Below, piece by piece: positions 21,801 through 32,215 of a stretch of 64,000 nucleotides of DNA (positions are counted from its first letter, which is position 1; every line of letters begins with the position of its first letter). This stretch comes from Closterium sp. Naga37s-1 (Eukaryota > Streptophyta > Zygnematophyceae > Desmidiales > Closteriaceae). The DNA is taken from NCBI GenBank assembly GCA_947471745.1, contig CANJKZ010000008.1:2644001-2708000 (forward strand), written 5' to 3'. A program made the position numbers and the translations under genes. The notes under the pieces were generated by a model that had not been told where the DNA came from, did no database searches, and saw nothing but the letters and a program-made list of their open reading frames with translations.

Positions 21801-23544
21801 CAGCGACGAGGCACTGGTGCGGATAGACATGAGCGAGTACATGGAGAAGCACTCTGTGTCGCGCCTCATCGGAGCCCCGCCCGGCTACGTGGGGTATGAG
21901 GAGGGCGGGCAGCTGACAGAGGCGGTGCGGCGGCGGCCGTACTCCGTGGTGCTGTTTGACGAGGTGGAGAAGGCGCATGGCGACGTCTTCAACGTCTTCC
22001 TGCAGGTGCGTCACCTGTCCCGCTTTTCTGCTCTGCCATGCCTCGCTTGTGATCTTCCCTGCTCTGCCTCAGTTGCGTGCTGCCATGCCTCCATGCGAGT
22101 CTGTTCTCGTTCACTCTGCACGTTCTGCTGACACGCACATGAATTGCTCCTTGACTTCTATTGTCCCCACTTAACCCGCTCACTCCGGTTCCTCGCGTGT
22201 CTTCTCACCTTCCTCACGCCGTCCACTCTTCTCCACACACCTGCTGTGCGGTCAGATTCTGGACGACGGGAGGGTGACGGACAGCCAGGGCCGCACGGTG
22301 TCGTTCCGCAACACGGTGATCATCATGACGTCCAATGTTGGCTCGCAGTACATCCTGCAGGCTCTCGACCACCAGACAGCAGACAAGGACGTGCAGTACC
22401 AGGTAAGTGTGCTCCCCTACATTTGTGGCCTTGTGGATGCTTTCGTGTAGAGGCCGTTCCTGTGTGGAGTCAGTGCTGCTTGCTCCATTTGTCTCTCCTT
22501 CATCCCAAACCCCCCACAGGTTATGAAGGAGCGCGTAATGGAGTCGGCATGAGCCGTGTTCTGCCGAGTGTCTTACACTTGATGAACGCGATTTGACAAT
22601 TGATGACTTCATCGTCTTCCAGTCACCATGCACTATCCTCCCTTTTCTCATTCAACTCAATATTTGCCTCCTCTTGCTCCATCTGCACCCACCCACCCAC
22701 CCACAGGTGATGAAGGAGCGTGTGATGGAATTTGCGCGGACCATCTTCCACCCCGAGTTCATGAATCTCATCGACCACTTCATTCCACAAGCACTATCTT
22801 CCTGTGTAGAGAGGGTGTTTTTGAGACGTCTCAAAAAGACTTCATTCCACACGCACTATCTTCCCCCTCATTCAACTCTTGCCATCTTCCTCCTCTCTTC
22901 CCCCTGGCAGGTGATGAAGGAGCGTGTGATGGAGTCAGCACGCGCCATCTTCCGCACCGAGTTCATGAACCACATCGATCACTTCATCGTCTGCCACTCC
23001 CCACGCACTATCCTTCACTTATCTCATTCAACCTCTTGCCTCTTCTTCTTCCCTCTCCCAACCAACTCCACAGGTGATGAAGGAGCGGGTGATGGATTCA
23101 GCGCGTTCCATCTTCCGCCCTGAGTTCATGAACCGCATCGACGACTTCATCGTCTTCCAGTCACTGGACCCCGCTCAGATCACGCGCATCGTGCGCCTGC
23201 AGCTGGCGCGCGTGCAGCAGCGCCTCAAGGACCGCAAGATCCGCCTGCAGGTCACCGACGCCGCCGTCGACCACCTGGGCCACCTCGGGTACGACCCGGC
23301 GTACGGTGCTCGCCCGGTGAAGCGGGTGATCCAGCACGAGGTGGAGAATGAGCTGGCCAAGGGCATTCTGAGGGGGGATTTCGGGGAGGATGATGTGGTG
23401 GTGGTGGATACCGAGATTGTGGTGGGGGGTGCTGGTGGGGTGCCGACGACGCGGCTTACGTTTAAGGCGGAGCACGGAGGGGCGTTCAGTGGTGGGGAGA
23501 GTGATGCGGAGGCCAAGGAGCAGGCCAAGAGCTTGTTTGCTTAG
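15877..23544 (+). CDS. CLPB3: ClpB/Hsp100 protein disaggregase, plastid CLPB3-like
   Basis: Eleven exons give an unbroken 1,031-residue frame: 15877-16269, 16586-17039, 17256-17451, 17718-17772, 18330-18480, 19118-19426, 20095-20230, 20899-21428, 21752-22005, 22256-22402, 23074-23544; every junction is GT-AG and in phase. Exon 1 encodes an Arg/Ser/Ala-rich targeting peptide (~130 residues). Then come the Clp N-domain, NBD1 (Walker A GEPGVGKT near 336, Walker B LFIDEIH near 408), the coiled-coil M-domain ([20 protein letters not shown]), NBD2 (Walker A GPTGVGKT near 740, Walker B LFDEVEK) and the arginine-finger region [10 protein letters not shown]. Wording such as [13 protein letters not shown] and MLGRDLEAL fits plastid CLPB3; a mitochondrial role cannot be excluded. 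The hexamer threads aggregated proteins using ATP, usually with Hsp70. Introns contain about 12 partial copies of neighbouring exons, listed separately. Confidence 0.95.
18202..18247 (+). repeat. Partial upstream copy of ClpB exon 5 (5' half)
   Basis: Acceptor AG plus the first ~46 bases of exon 5 ([14 protein letters not shown]), differing from the real exon at 18330 by one synonymous change, then diverging. There is no donor site. Confidence 0.85.
18530..18663 (+). repeat. Two downstream copies of ClpB exon 5 (3' end with Walker B)
   Basis: 18530-18575 repeats [16 protein letters not shown] with its GTGAGTGG donor; the four differences from the real exon are all synonymous. A second, shorter copy at 18631-18663 breaks off after FIDDEI. 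Confidence 0.85.
18856..18989 (+). repeat. Partial upstream copy of ClpB exon 6 (5' half)
   Basis: Carries the CAG acceptor and 44 codons of exon 6 ([20 protein letters not shown] to KDPALER). Eight codons differ from the real exon at 19118 and all eight changes are synonymous. The copy ends inside the exon without a donor. Confidence 0.9.
19471..19635 (+). repeat. Partial downstream copy of ClpB exon 6 (3' half)
   Basis: Repeats the end of exon 6 ([20 protein letters not shown] to FLPDK) with a GT donor. It is more diverged than the other copies: about 18 synonymous and 7 amino-acid changes. Confidence 0.85.
19939..20008 (+). repeat. Partial upstream copy of ClpB exon 7
   Basis: Acceptor plus [20 protein letters not shown]. 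The three differences from the real exon (20095) are synonymous, and an amber codon follows at the point of divergence. Confidence 0.85.
20499..20567 (+). repeat. Partial upstream copy 1 of ClpB exon 8
   Basis: Acceptor and about 23 codons of the M-domain start ([17 protein letters not shown]); five synonymous and two amino-acid differences from the real exon at 20899. Confidence 0.85.
20631..20802 (+). repeat. Partial upstream copy 2 of ClpB exon 8
   Basis: Acceptor and about 57 codons of the M-domain (to VNVEIGQAE), with about nine synonymous differences. Amino-acid changes are one Arg/Gln near the start and those next to the breakpoint. Confidence 0.88.
21572..21690 (+). repeat. Partial upstream copy of ClpB exon 9 (second Walker A)
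   Basis: Acceptor plus about 40 codons from [20 protein letters not shown] to SVSRLI. Compared with the real exon (21752), 13 codons differ synonymously and one changes Tyr to His. Confidence 0.9.
22520..22991 (+). repeat. Three partial upstream copies of ClpB exon 11
   Basis: 22520-22552, 22707-22784 and 22911-22991 each start after an acceptor with VMKERVM and stop short without a donor. The first ends in TGA after about ten codons. These copies carry more amino-acid changes than those of exons 5-9. A 20-bp palindrome (22818-22837) lies between the second and third. Confidence 0.88.
22818..22837. repeat. 20-bp perfect palindrome between exon copies
   Basis: TTTTTGAGACGTCTCAAAAA. It is flanked on both sides by a short imperfect direct repeat (ACTTCATTCCACA.GCACTATCTTCC at about 22778 and 22839). 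Related palindromes occur at 32782 and, degenerate, at 37706 and 41016. Confidence 0.85.
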
Positions 23545-24178
23545 GTTGGGGTGTGCAGGCAAGAGTGGTTTCTGAAAACTTCAGCTGAGAGGTCTAGCTG
23601 AACTGTATGTAACGGATGTGGTGCTCCATTTGAGCAAGTATTAGTGTGCTGGATTAGATCATGCCCTTTATTAGCTATGCATATGTTGTTTACTTGCGGA
23701 TGTGATTATTGTACTGCTGTGCTTCCTCCCAAATATCTTTTCTTCAAGCTCTTATTGCGTGTGCCTTCTGCTAGCTAAGAACCTTCCTACCAAAGCAGAA
23801 CAATCGCATGATTTTCACCCAATTGTCCAATATTTTACCATTTTAGTATGCAAGAAAACTATCTGGAGTGAATGCTGACATTTTCAGGTTATATGTCCTA
23901 CATTCGTCTTTTTATACTCCTTCCTGAGGGGTTCGATATGCTTTATTGAGCATCCACCCAGCGACGCAACTCTGACAAGTTGGAATATCACTATCGTGAC
24001 CATCGCCCTTCAACCACTATCGTGATTAGTCCATCCGTAGAGTCCCATTATCACCGGTTTAGCTTGCGTCAAGGAAAGTTACAGCGCCGAATCGCCAAAG
24101 CGCCCGTTTCGCAGTTTTCGATCGCCACGCCTAGAGGGCGCGCCTCGCCTCTGACAGAGTCAGCGCCCCCCCCCAGCA
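23545..24178. other. ClpB 3' UTR and spacer to the next gene
   Basis: AT-richer sequence after the ClpB TAG stop, then a GC-rich stretch from about 24060 that is probably the 5' UTR/promoter of the exosome gene. No gene is seen, and no canonical TATA box close to the next ATG. Confidence 0.5.
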
Positions 24179-27100
24179 ATGGCGCTGGCGCAGCAGCGGC
24201 GCGCCGCAGTACTGTCGTACCCGCCGTTGAAGCGGCGGGGCGCGGCGGGATCGCTGGCGCGCGTGATCGGCGACGACGGGCTTCGCGCAGACGGCCGGTC
24301 GCTGGAGGAGAGCCGCGCCGCTTGTGAGTGCGCGTGACCCCTATCTCCTCCCCACTCACTCCACTAACCCCCTGTGCCTACTCTCTCCCCTATCCCCTGT
24401 CCCGCTCACTCCCCTGTCCCCACTCACTCCCCTGTCCCCACTCACTCCCCTGTCCCCACTCACTCCCCTGTCCCCACTCACTCCCCTGTCCCCACTCACT
24501 CCCCTGTCCCCACTCACTCCCCTACCCTCACTCAATTCCCTACCCCCCACTCACTCCCCTACCCCCACTCACTCCCCTACCCCCACTCAATCCCCTACCC
24601 CCACTCACTCCCCTACCCCCACTCACTCCCCTACCCCCACTCACTCCCCTACCCCCACTCACTCCCTCACCCCACTCACTCCCCCCACTCAACCCCACAT
24701 CTCTATCACTTGTTTTCTTCTCCCTCACATCATTCCCTTCCTGCACCCTCCTCCACTCTGTCCGTCCCATGCTCTCCTCTCCTCACCTCCCACCCAGCCT
24801 TCGCATCACTGAGGTACGCAACGGGTCACCTCCTCGCACACGGCATGATACTAGCACCTCACAACGTCCACCTTCCTTCCTTTCTTCTCTCTCTTCACCT
24901 CGCTCTCTCTTCCTATCGCTCCTCATCTCACCGCCCCCTCACATTGCCCTCCCGCCAACCCCACTACCCTCCCTGCCTTCCCTTTTCCCATTTCCCCCAC
25001 CGCCGCCTGCCCCTTCTCCCATCAAACCGCACTGCCCGCCTCTTTTCCCACTTCCCCCCCGCCATGCGCCCCTGGCAGTCCTCAAGGCAAAGACGGTCAC
25101 ACAGGCGTCGGGGTCAGCTTATGCGGAGTTTGGCGGCACCAAAGTGATAGTGGCCGTGTGAGTGCGGATGTAGTAATCTGGCGTAAATGCTCTGTTCCGT
25201 GGGTGGTTGGATTCGCTGTCTGTTCGAACACCACTTTTGGCAACGTTTTGCTGCTTCGCGGCGAGTCTGCTCATGCGTAAGGCGGCTGGGTCCTGTTGGT
25301 GTGCGCTGTTTCTCCAAAAGAAGGTCAATAGCCAGGTGGTGCATGAGAAGGTGGTGCATGAGCAGCTCAAGGCGTTGTGTGGAGGAGCTCTTGTGAGAGG
25401 TCCCCAGATGCACCTTCCGCTCCACATGCTCAAAATTTGCTGCAAAAGTACAACCTGTCACATACACTATTGGCCTTCTTGACATTCTACATGCCATCTC
25501 CTTGTCCGCACTGACATCTCTCATTTCTGGTTTTTTATTCCTTCCTCTCGCTCTTCTCCACTACTCCCCCCGCCTCTCCCCTCCTTGCCCCATGTCCAGC
25601 TTTGGGCCGCGGGAAAGTCGCAAGGCAGAGCAGTCAGTGGGGGGGAAGGGGCGGCTCAAGTGCGACGTCAGAATAGCACCCTTCGCCACTCCAAATCGGA
25701 ACAGCAGCACGCAGGTAATTAGTCGTCATGAGGCATGGGCCATGGCTCAAGGCATTGCTGCCACCATGCACCATGTCCCACAACCCTTCACCCATCACCC
25801 ATGACTAATGACTGCAAAACATTGCTGCCACCATGCAATTGTTCCGTAAGCCGTGATTTATCACCCATTACCCATGATTCATGACTCTAAGCAAATGCAG
25901 CCACCCATTTTTCACCCATTGCCCATGACTCATGACTCTAAGGCATTGCTGCCAACCATAACCCATGAACCATGGTGCGTGCAGGGAGCAGAGGAGCGGC
26001 TAGCAAGCGAGGTGGAGACTGCGCTGCTGCCGGCCATTCAGCTGCACCTCTTCCCCAAGGCCACTCTTGATATCTCGCTGCTGCTGCTGGAGTCGGGTGG
26101 AGGTGAGAGCACACACGCTCACAGCACACCAGGTGAACCAGGTGGTAACCAGGTGGTAACAGGTTTCAGCTGCACCCTTGACATCTCCCTGCTGCTGCTG
26201 GAGGTCGGTGGAGGTGAGGCCGTGCTGTTGAATGGAGACGGAGCTACTAGTACGCTTTCTTTTCCGGCCCTGGCATCCCGTTCCCATTCAATCCCTTCTT
26301 CTCCGCCTGTTCCTTACTTCCCACTGATTGCTCTCTTCCACCCATCCGCCTGTCCGCCCCGTGCCACCACCAGCTGACGTGGCAGTGATGATCACAGCAG
26401 CGTCCTTGGCGCTGGCAGATGCAGGCGTGCACCTCAACGCCTCTCACTACCCCTTATTCTGCTAGCATGTGGTGGCTCATGGCACTGCACCCCCATTGCA
26501 CTCCACCCTCCCAACCCCCACCACCAGCGGACGTGGCGGTGATGATCACAGCAGCATCCTTGGCGCTGGCAGATGCAGGCGTGCACCTCAACGCCTCTCA
26601 CTACCCCTTATTCTGCTAGCATGTGGTGGCTCATGGCACTGCACCCCCATTGCACTCCACCCTCCCAACCCCCACCACCAGCGGACGTGGCGGTGATGAT
26701 CACAGCAGCATCCTTGGCGCTGGCAGATGCAGGCGTGCACCTCAACGCCTCTCACTACCCCTTATTCTGCTAGCATGTGGTGGCTCATGGCACTGCACCC
26801 CCATTGCACTCCACCCTCCCAACCCCCACCACCAGCGGACGTGGCGGTGATGATCACAGCAGCATCCTTGGCGCTGGCAGATGCAGGCGTGCACCTCAAC
26901 GCCTCTCACTACCCCTTATTCTGCTAGCATGTGGTGGCTCATGGCACTGCACCCCCATTGCACTCCACCCTCCCAACCCCCACCACCAGCGGACGTGGCG
27001 GTGATGATCACAGCAGCATCCTTGGCGCTGGCAGATGCAGGCGTGCACCTCAACGCCTCTCACTACCCCTTATTCTGCTAGCATGTGGTGGCTCATGGCA

Positions 27101-28033
27101 CTGCACCCCCATTGCACTCCACCCTCCCAACCCCCACCACCAGCGGACGTGGCGGTGATGATCACAGCAGCATCCTTGGCGCTGGCAGATGCAGGCGTGC
27201 ACCTCAACGCCTCTCACTACCCCTTATTCTGCTAGCATGTGGTGGCTCATGGCACTGCACCCCCATTGCACTCCACCCTCCCAACCCCCACCACCAGCGG
27301 ACGTGGCGGTGATGATCACAGCAGCATCCTTGGCGCTGGCAGATGCAGGCGTGCACCTCAACGACCTGGTTACCGCATCTGTAGTGGTGAGTGTGTTGGA
27401 GTGTTAAGGTGTTAAGGGTTTATCGTTCATTAGATCCAGTTGCGGTCATGATCTCTGCAGGTGAGCTCGTTTTGACTGCTCAGCTCCCTGCAAGCATGCC
27501 ACTCCAGCTCGGCACATGCCATGTGTCATCATGGTTGCACTCACTGCTGCCATGCGCCCACACACTGTTGACTGCCCTGGTTGCATCTATCTCCTCCCTC
27601 ACACACACACACACACCAGGATGTTAGGCAACCAGAAGCACAGCATCTTGTGTCTAGTCTCGCCCGTCTTTGCTTTATTTCCAACTGGAAACCCTCACCT
27701 ATCCCTCATGCACCACTCACCATTCTTCCCCCTCCCGTGCACCATCCAAATCTTCCCGCACTTCTTGGGCTCTCCTTTCCCAAATCAAATCAGAGCATCT
27801 GTCGTGGCGACCTGCTATTGGATCCCAGCTCTCAGGAGGAGCGGGTGGAGGAGGGGCGGGTGGTGGTGGCGCTGATGCCATCGCTGAACGAGGTGGTGCT
27901 CTGCAATGTCACCGGGAACATGTCGGTCAAACGAGTCAATGAAGCGGTGGAGCTGGGTATTGCTGGGTGCATGAGACTAGATGAAGTGTTACGAGCTACA
28001 CTCAGGGACGAAGCAGCAGCTGCTTTAACATGA
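24179..28033 (+). CDS. Exosome RNase PH-ring subunit, MTR3/RRP41L-like
   Basis: Six exons give 261 residues in perfect phase: 24179-24323, 25079-25157, 25600-25714, 25985-26102, 27298-27386, 27794-28033. The protein reads as an RNase PH-fold exosome subunit: GLRADGRSLEESRAA, then ASGSAYAEFGGTKVIVAVFG and FGPRESRKAE, then the dimer-core segment LLLESGGGADVAVMITAASL and a C-terminal part (ALMPSLNEVVLCNVTGNMS). These phrases and the length best fit plant RRP41L/MTR3 (EXOSC6-like), part of the six-subunit ring of the nuclear and cytoplasmic RNA exosome; in that family ring subunits are mainly structural. Exon 5 sits at the end of an array of truncated copies of itself, and intron 1 holds an 18-bp minisatellite. 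Confidence 0.88.
24400..24675 (+). repeat. 18-bp C-rich minisatellite in intron 1
   Basis: About 15 copies of an 18-bp unit: first CTCCCCTGTCCCCACTCA, then a variant CTCCCCTACCCCCACTCA from about 24530. The long Pro/Ser/Thr frames here are fortuitous. Confidence 0.92.
25740..25975 (+). repeat. Imperfect intronic repeats
   Basis: Three or four imperfect repeats of a ~70-bp unit containing CACCCATTACCCATGA and GGCATTGCTGCCACCATGC in the intron before exon 4. Confidence 0.7.
26163..26215 (+). repeat. Downstream copy of exosome exon 4 (3' end)
   Basis: Repeats the last ~50 bases of exon 4 (TLDISLLLLEVGGG) with a GTGAGG donor. Confidence 0.82.
26374..27297 (+). repeat. Tandem array of six 154-bp units (truncated exon 5 plus intron)
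   Basis: Exon-5 acceptors recur at 26374, 26528, 26682, 26836, 26990, 27144 and 27298, exactly 154 bp apart; only the last is followed by a complete exon and donor. Each unit holds ~69 bases of exon (DVAVMITAASLALADAGVHL), which then run into intron sequence with an in-frame TAG. Units 2-6 appear identical; the exon part of unit 1 differs at three synonymous sites. 154 is not a multiple of three, so including units in mRNA would break the frame. Confidence 0.95.
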
Positions 28034-28426
28034 CAGTGGTTTTGATATGTTCCGATACAGTACACAAACACTAGTTCAAATCAAAGGATCCATTCACCCA
28101 GTGGTGCTTTGTGGGTTGTGAGTCAGGCAATGTCACTTCTTGAAATCACAGTGAATAATCATACTGTCAAATCTCCATAAAATGGTCCACAGGTGCTGCT
28201 AGATCTCATACGGTAATGAGACTGATTAAGCTCTATAGTGGAGGAAAGACAGGTGCTATGGTTAAACAAGCATTACAATGATAATACAGTGCCTAGCTTT
28301 GTGAATGAGAAGAACTACTCCTAGGTAATATTACGGTAGCTTTTTTTTTTTCCCATCTGCTCTCTACTCTGTGCTGCCACTCCACACTAGGGAATGAAAC
28401 TAAACAATGCTGATCCTCTACCACCA
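28034..28426. other. Spacer between two convergent genes
   Basis: AT-rich DNA holding the 3' ends of the exosome gene (plus) and the secreted-protein gene (minus). No coding signal. Confidence 0.5.
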
Positions 28427-29729
28427 TCACACAGTGAGCACGTGGAAGAGAAGGCAGCGGCGGGGCTCAGGGAACTGCTTGTTGCCGTCACCCTTGTTGA
28501 GGTTGATGACGTCACCATTGGGTGCCTTGAGCTGCACGCTGGTGAGTGGCAGGCGCACACAGCACCCCTTGAAGGCCGACGCTGGCAGGTTCTTCTGAAA
28601 CGTGCGCGCATACACCTTGGCCGGCTGCGGGGAAGAGGGGGGGTGGGGGGGAAAGGGGATGGTGCGTGGGTGCATTTGAGAGACACCATTTGAGTATGCC
28701 CCCAGGGTACTATACCCCCGGGGTACACCATTTCTGTTGTGTGTCAAAACGGATAATCGGTCGTGTTGCGAGCGTGACTATTTGGATTCTGTATTTTTCC
28801 TGGAATGTTCTCAGCCAGAAAGCTTCGTTTCTTGGCGTAAGGGAAACTGCAAGAAAAGCAGGGGTGGTAGGGCGAGAGGGATGGATGGCGGAAGTAAGGG
28901 GGATCGGGGAGGAGGTGACTGGGGGTAAAGGGAGGTAGGATTCATAAGGTAGCAGTGGTGGTGGGAAGGAATGAAAACTTATGGGTGGGGAAGGAGGGAA
29001 AGGGGGGCGCGTGGGGGGGGGAGGAGGGGAGTTGGGAGTGGTTTGCAAAGGAGCAAGCGAGAGGGAAGGGGGAGGGTGGTGGGGGGTTGAAGAGGGAGAG
29101 TGGAGGGGTGAAAGGGGTGGAGAAGAGAGAGTACTCACCTGTCCAGTGGCGTAGAACTGATCGCCAGCATGCGCCACTGTTTTCGCCAGCTTCGCCGCCT
29201 CACACTTGCAGTACTTCGCCGGGCCCGTCGCATCAATCTCCACCTGGTAACCACCCTTCTTCGCCTTCTTATCGCCAAGGAATTCGCCAGCGTCAGGCGA
29301 AACGCCGGTGGCGATGGCGAGGCTCATGGGGCGATCGCCGTTCTGCTGGGAGAGCACGAGCGCGCCGCCGGAGACGACGGGGAAGCGCAGCGAGGGCAGC
29401 CCGAGCGGACCGAGCAGATCGAAATAGAAGTCGCAGGCGGGGAGAGGGCCGAAATCGAGGCAGATTTTCGACGCGTCGTCGAATAGGAGCCCGCCAGGAG
29501 CTTGTGCGATGGTGCTGGCCAACGTGGCGGCTGCTGATTGGACGGCGCCGGCCATGGCTCCTACTGCTGCGCCCAGGGCTGCAGCGGGGTCGAACGCGGG
29601 GATCTGCAGGAGAGCGCGACGCGGTCCGTCACGGTGAAAAGCGGTGAAGTTTCGAGGAATGGAGGAGCTGGAGGCAGCTGTGGCAAGGCAGAGAACCGCT
29701 ATGAGGATGCTTGTAACGCGGATGGCCAT
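28427..29729 (-). CDS. Predicted secreted protein of unknown function
   Basis: Two exons, 29139-29729 and 28427-28624 (GT-AG, phase 0), encode 262 residues. The N-terminus MAIRVTSILIAVLCLATAAS is a clear signal peptide. Next comes an Ala/Gly-rich amphipathic stretch (AAALGAAVGAMAGAVQSAAA), then a domain with scattered cysteines (ICLDFGPLPACDFYF, KYCKCEAAKLAKTV, KGCCVRLP) that may form disulfides. I do not recognise the family. The start was chosen because the signal peptide begins there; the upstream in-frame codon is TTG, not ATG. Reading through the intron would give a longer Pro/Ser-rich tail, considered less likely. It is probably exported to the wall or extracellular space, with no further function assignable. 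Confidence 0.7.
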
Positions 29730-30926
29730 ATCGCTCAAACTATGCAGGTCAGAGAGTGTTGGGCTGCTAGGTGATAGAAGGAGCTTTTTGGCGCTGTATG
29801 GAACGGGATGATATTAAGCGTTTCGCAGGAGGTGTTAAATAGTTGGCGCAATGGCGAGTCTCGTTGCCTTGACTCAGCTGGCACAGCAGCTGGCTCAAGC
29901 AGAGCGGTGCGTGTGCGTGCTCCTTCCATTCGGCGACGTCGCGGATACTCAATCCAGCGCAACGCAGAATCGAGTCGCACGAGGTGGCCGACGCGTCCGT
30001 CTCTCATCTCAAGTCAAAGTGAGAAAGCGCAGCGCAAGCGCCTCCAAACCTAGTCGGGTGTCGAAAATGAGGCTGCTTGTGTGAGAAATAATAATAGGGA
30101 CGACGGGGCTGAAAGAGCCAGCAGGAACTTCGGGGACTCCAATCGCGAGATTTGCGGAGCTGGGGGAAATCTAAGGGGAAACGGGGAATGGGGGAGGGAA
30201 TATGGGGAGTCTAGGGAATGGGGAAAGTATGAACAGATGAGCAGGGAAGCGGGAGTGTTGGAGGGCTTGGAAATGCGGGGGCGCAGCGCACCTGTCAGCT
30301 GAGGAGGACCATTGAATGGATACTTGCAATCTCGAGCGTTGATTCTCATCCTGACAGCTGACTGTCGGAATGACAGCTAAACGGCTTATCAACCCGCTTG
30401 ATTTCAAAGGCGAGTACGATGGACGTGCCGTGACGTGGTGGTAAACAATTTGACATCACAACAAGAAGCCACATCAGCATAACCTAACATCTGTGGAAGG
30501 ATCTGCTGGTGTGGCAAAAAAATCCTGGAGAATGTGTACTCGATATTATTTTGTACATTTGTGTCAATCTAGTCATGTTACCTTATAAATTTCTCGTCTC
30601 TGCCATAACATCTATTTTAGTAAGGAAACCAGGAAAAGTGAATCACACTCCTCGACATAACAAATCACCCCTATCTCCATAACAAACACACACCGTGAAA
30701 GACTGAAAACCTTCAGCACCCATCCATCCACATAACCACCAAAGGCACGACCACCAGCCCAAGAGAAGACTTTGTGAGCCTCATTTTCAGCCAATACCAC
30801 ACACGAGAAGGCATGAGCCAGGCTGCTGTGTTGTCAGTCAACTGTCAGGGCACCTGATGAATGAACTAAGCTGCTGTGATGTCAATTGTTAGGGCACCTG
30901 ATCTTGGTGTCAACACGACACATAAC
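29730..30926. other. Spacer upstream of the secreted-protein gene
   Basis: Presumably contains the minus-strand promoter of the secreted-protein gene; a weak TATA-like CTATTTAACA reads on the minus strand at about 29834. The part from 30400 is AT-rich and probably holds the 3' UTR of the S41 gene. No gene recognised. Confidence 0.45.
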
Positions 30927-31616
30927 CTAAACTGCACCGGAGTCAAAGAGCTTGGCCACCTCACTCCACATGGCCCAGGGCTTGCCAATCAGATCAACAG
31001 TGTAGTTGATGTGATGCTGGCTGGGCAGAAATACAAACTCGCACGGAATCTTCGAATCCACATACCCATTGGTAAGCGCCATGCCAACCGCCCCTTTCAC
31101 CTTGAGAGGCAACGACGCATTCTGTGGCACCAAGGCAGCGAGATTGCTGAGGCCTGGTGACATTGAATAGATGTTAGGCTCGGTAAACCCGAGGCATGAG
31201 GAGCTCACGGCCGGAGGCTCGTTGGGCAAACCACCCACGGTTACCATGGGTACTTTGTGGCGTTTCCCCAAGACGTGCGTGAGAATAGCACAGGCGGAAA
31301 AGCAATTCCCATCCGACAGGACCAGGAAGGGGCGATCCCCAAACACCGGCTGCTCCTGCTTCCCGGTAAACTGCTTATTCAACTTGAACGGCGCCGAGTA
31401 TGATGATGAAGTCCACTGGCAGGGTGAAGGCGGAGTCGGGGGCCTTGGCTGCCCCCATGAGCAGCCGGATGGCTGTGTACCCCGCTGCCGTGTACCCGCC
31501 CCCGTTGCCGCGCACGTCTATGATGATCCGAGTGGCGTTGGATCTGGTGGGAGGGCATAGGGGGAGGAGGCATGGGGGGGAGTGTGGGGGGAGGCACGGA
31601 AAGACATGCGGGAATG

Positions 31617-31845
31617 GGGACACATGGGGGGACACATAGGGAGACACATGGGGGGACACATGGGGGGACACATAGGGAGACACATGGGGGGACACATGGG
31701 GGGACACATAGGGAGACACATGGGGGGACACATGGGGGGACACGTGGGGGGCCACATGGGGGGACACGTGGGGGGACACGTGGGGGGCCACATGGGGGGA
31801 CACGTGGGGGGGCACATGGGGGGACAAATGGGGGGACACATGAGC
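31617..31845. repeat. Minisatellite (ACACATGGGGGG units) in S41 intron
   Basis: About 16 copies of a ~14-bp unit GGGGGGACACATGG and variants. Runs of six Gs recur on the plus strand, so the DNA could form G-quadruplexes; the transcript of the minus-strand gene would be C-rich. Confidence 0.9.
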
Positions 31846-31851
31846 GTTGCT

Positions 31852-31915
31852 GCAACGGAACCGCCACCGTTGCCACGCACGTATGTGATGATGATCTGAG
31901 AGGCGCTGGATATCT
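31852..31915 (-). repeat. Second copy of the S41 glycine-motif exon segment
   Basis: After an acceptor (TTTTCAG on the minus strand) this repeats SASQIIITYVRGNGGG, a diverged version of the IIIDVRGNGGG segment at about 31480-31543. It joins the preceding exon in phase, whereas the main copy does not. Confidence 0.75.
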
Positions 31916-31929
31916 GAAAAGGGGAGGGG

Positions 31930-32215
31930 GAGCATGGGATGACGCATGCAGGCACACATGGGGAGAGGCATGGGGTAACACATGGGGAGAGGCATGGGGT
32001 AACACATGGGGAGAGGCATGGGGTAACACATGGGGAGAGGCATGGGGTAACACATGGGGAGAGGCATGGGGTAACACATGGGGAGAGGCATGGGGTAACA
32101 CATGGGGAGAGGCATGGGGTAACACATGGGGAGAGGCATGGGGTAACACATGGGGAGATGCATGGGGTAACACATGGGGAGATGCATGGGGTAACACATG
32201 GGAGGAAGCGTGGGG
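31930..32215. repeat. 24-bp minisatellite in S41 intron
   Basis: About eleven copies of a 24-bp unit reading GGTAACACATGGGGAGAGGC plus ATGG, nearly perfect from 31975 to 32190. The open frames across it in several registers come from the 24-base period. Confidence 0.93.

Noticed and set aside
18330-23544. ClpB as a pseudogene because of repeated broken exon pieces
   Set aside because: A path using one copy of each exon has canonical splice sites, correct phase throughout and all ATPase motifs.
26374-27386. Regular 154-bp array as a CRISPR-like locus
   Set aside because: Units are contiguous with no variable spacers, and each contains a recognisable exon fragment. It is a tandem duplication in a eukaryotic intron.
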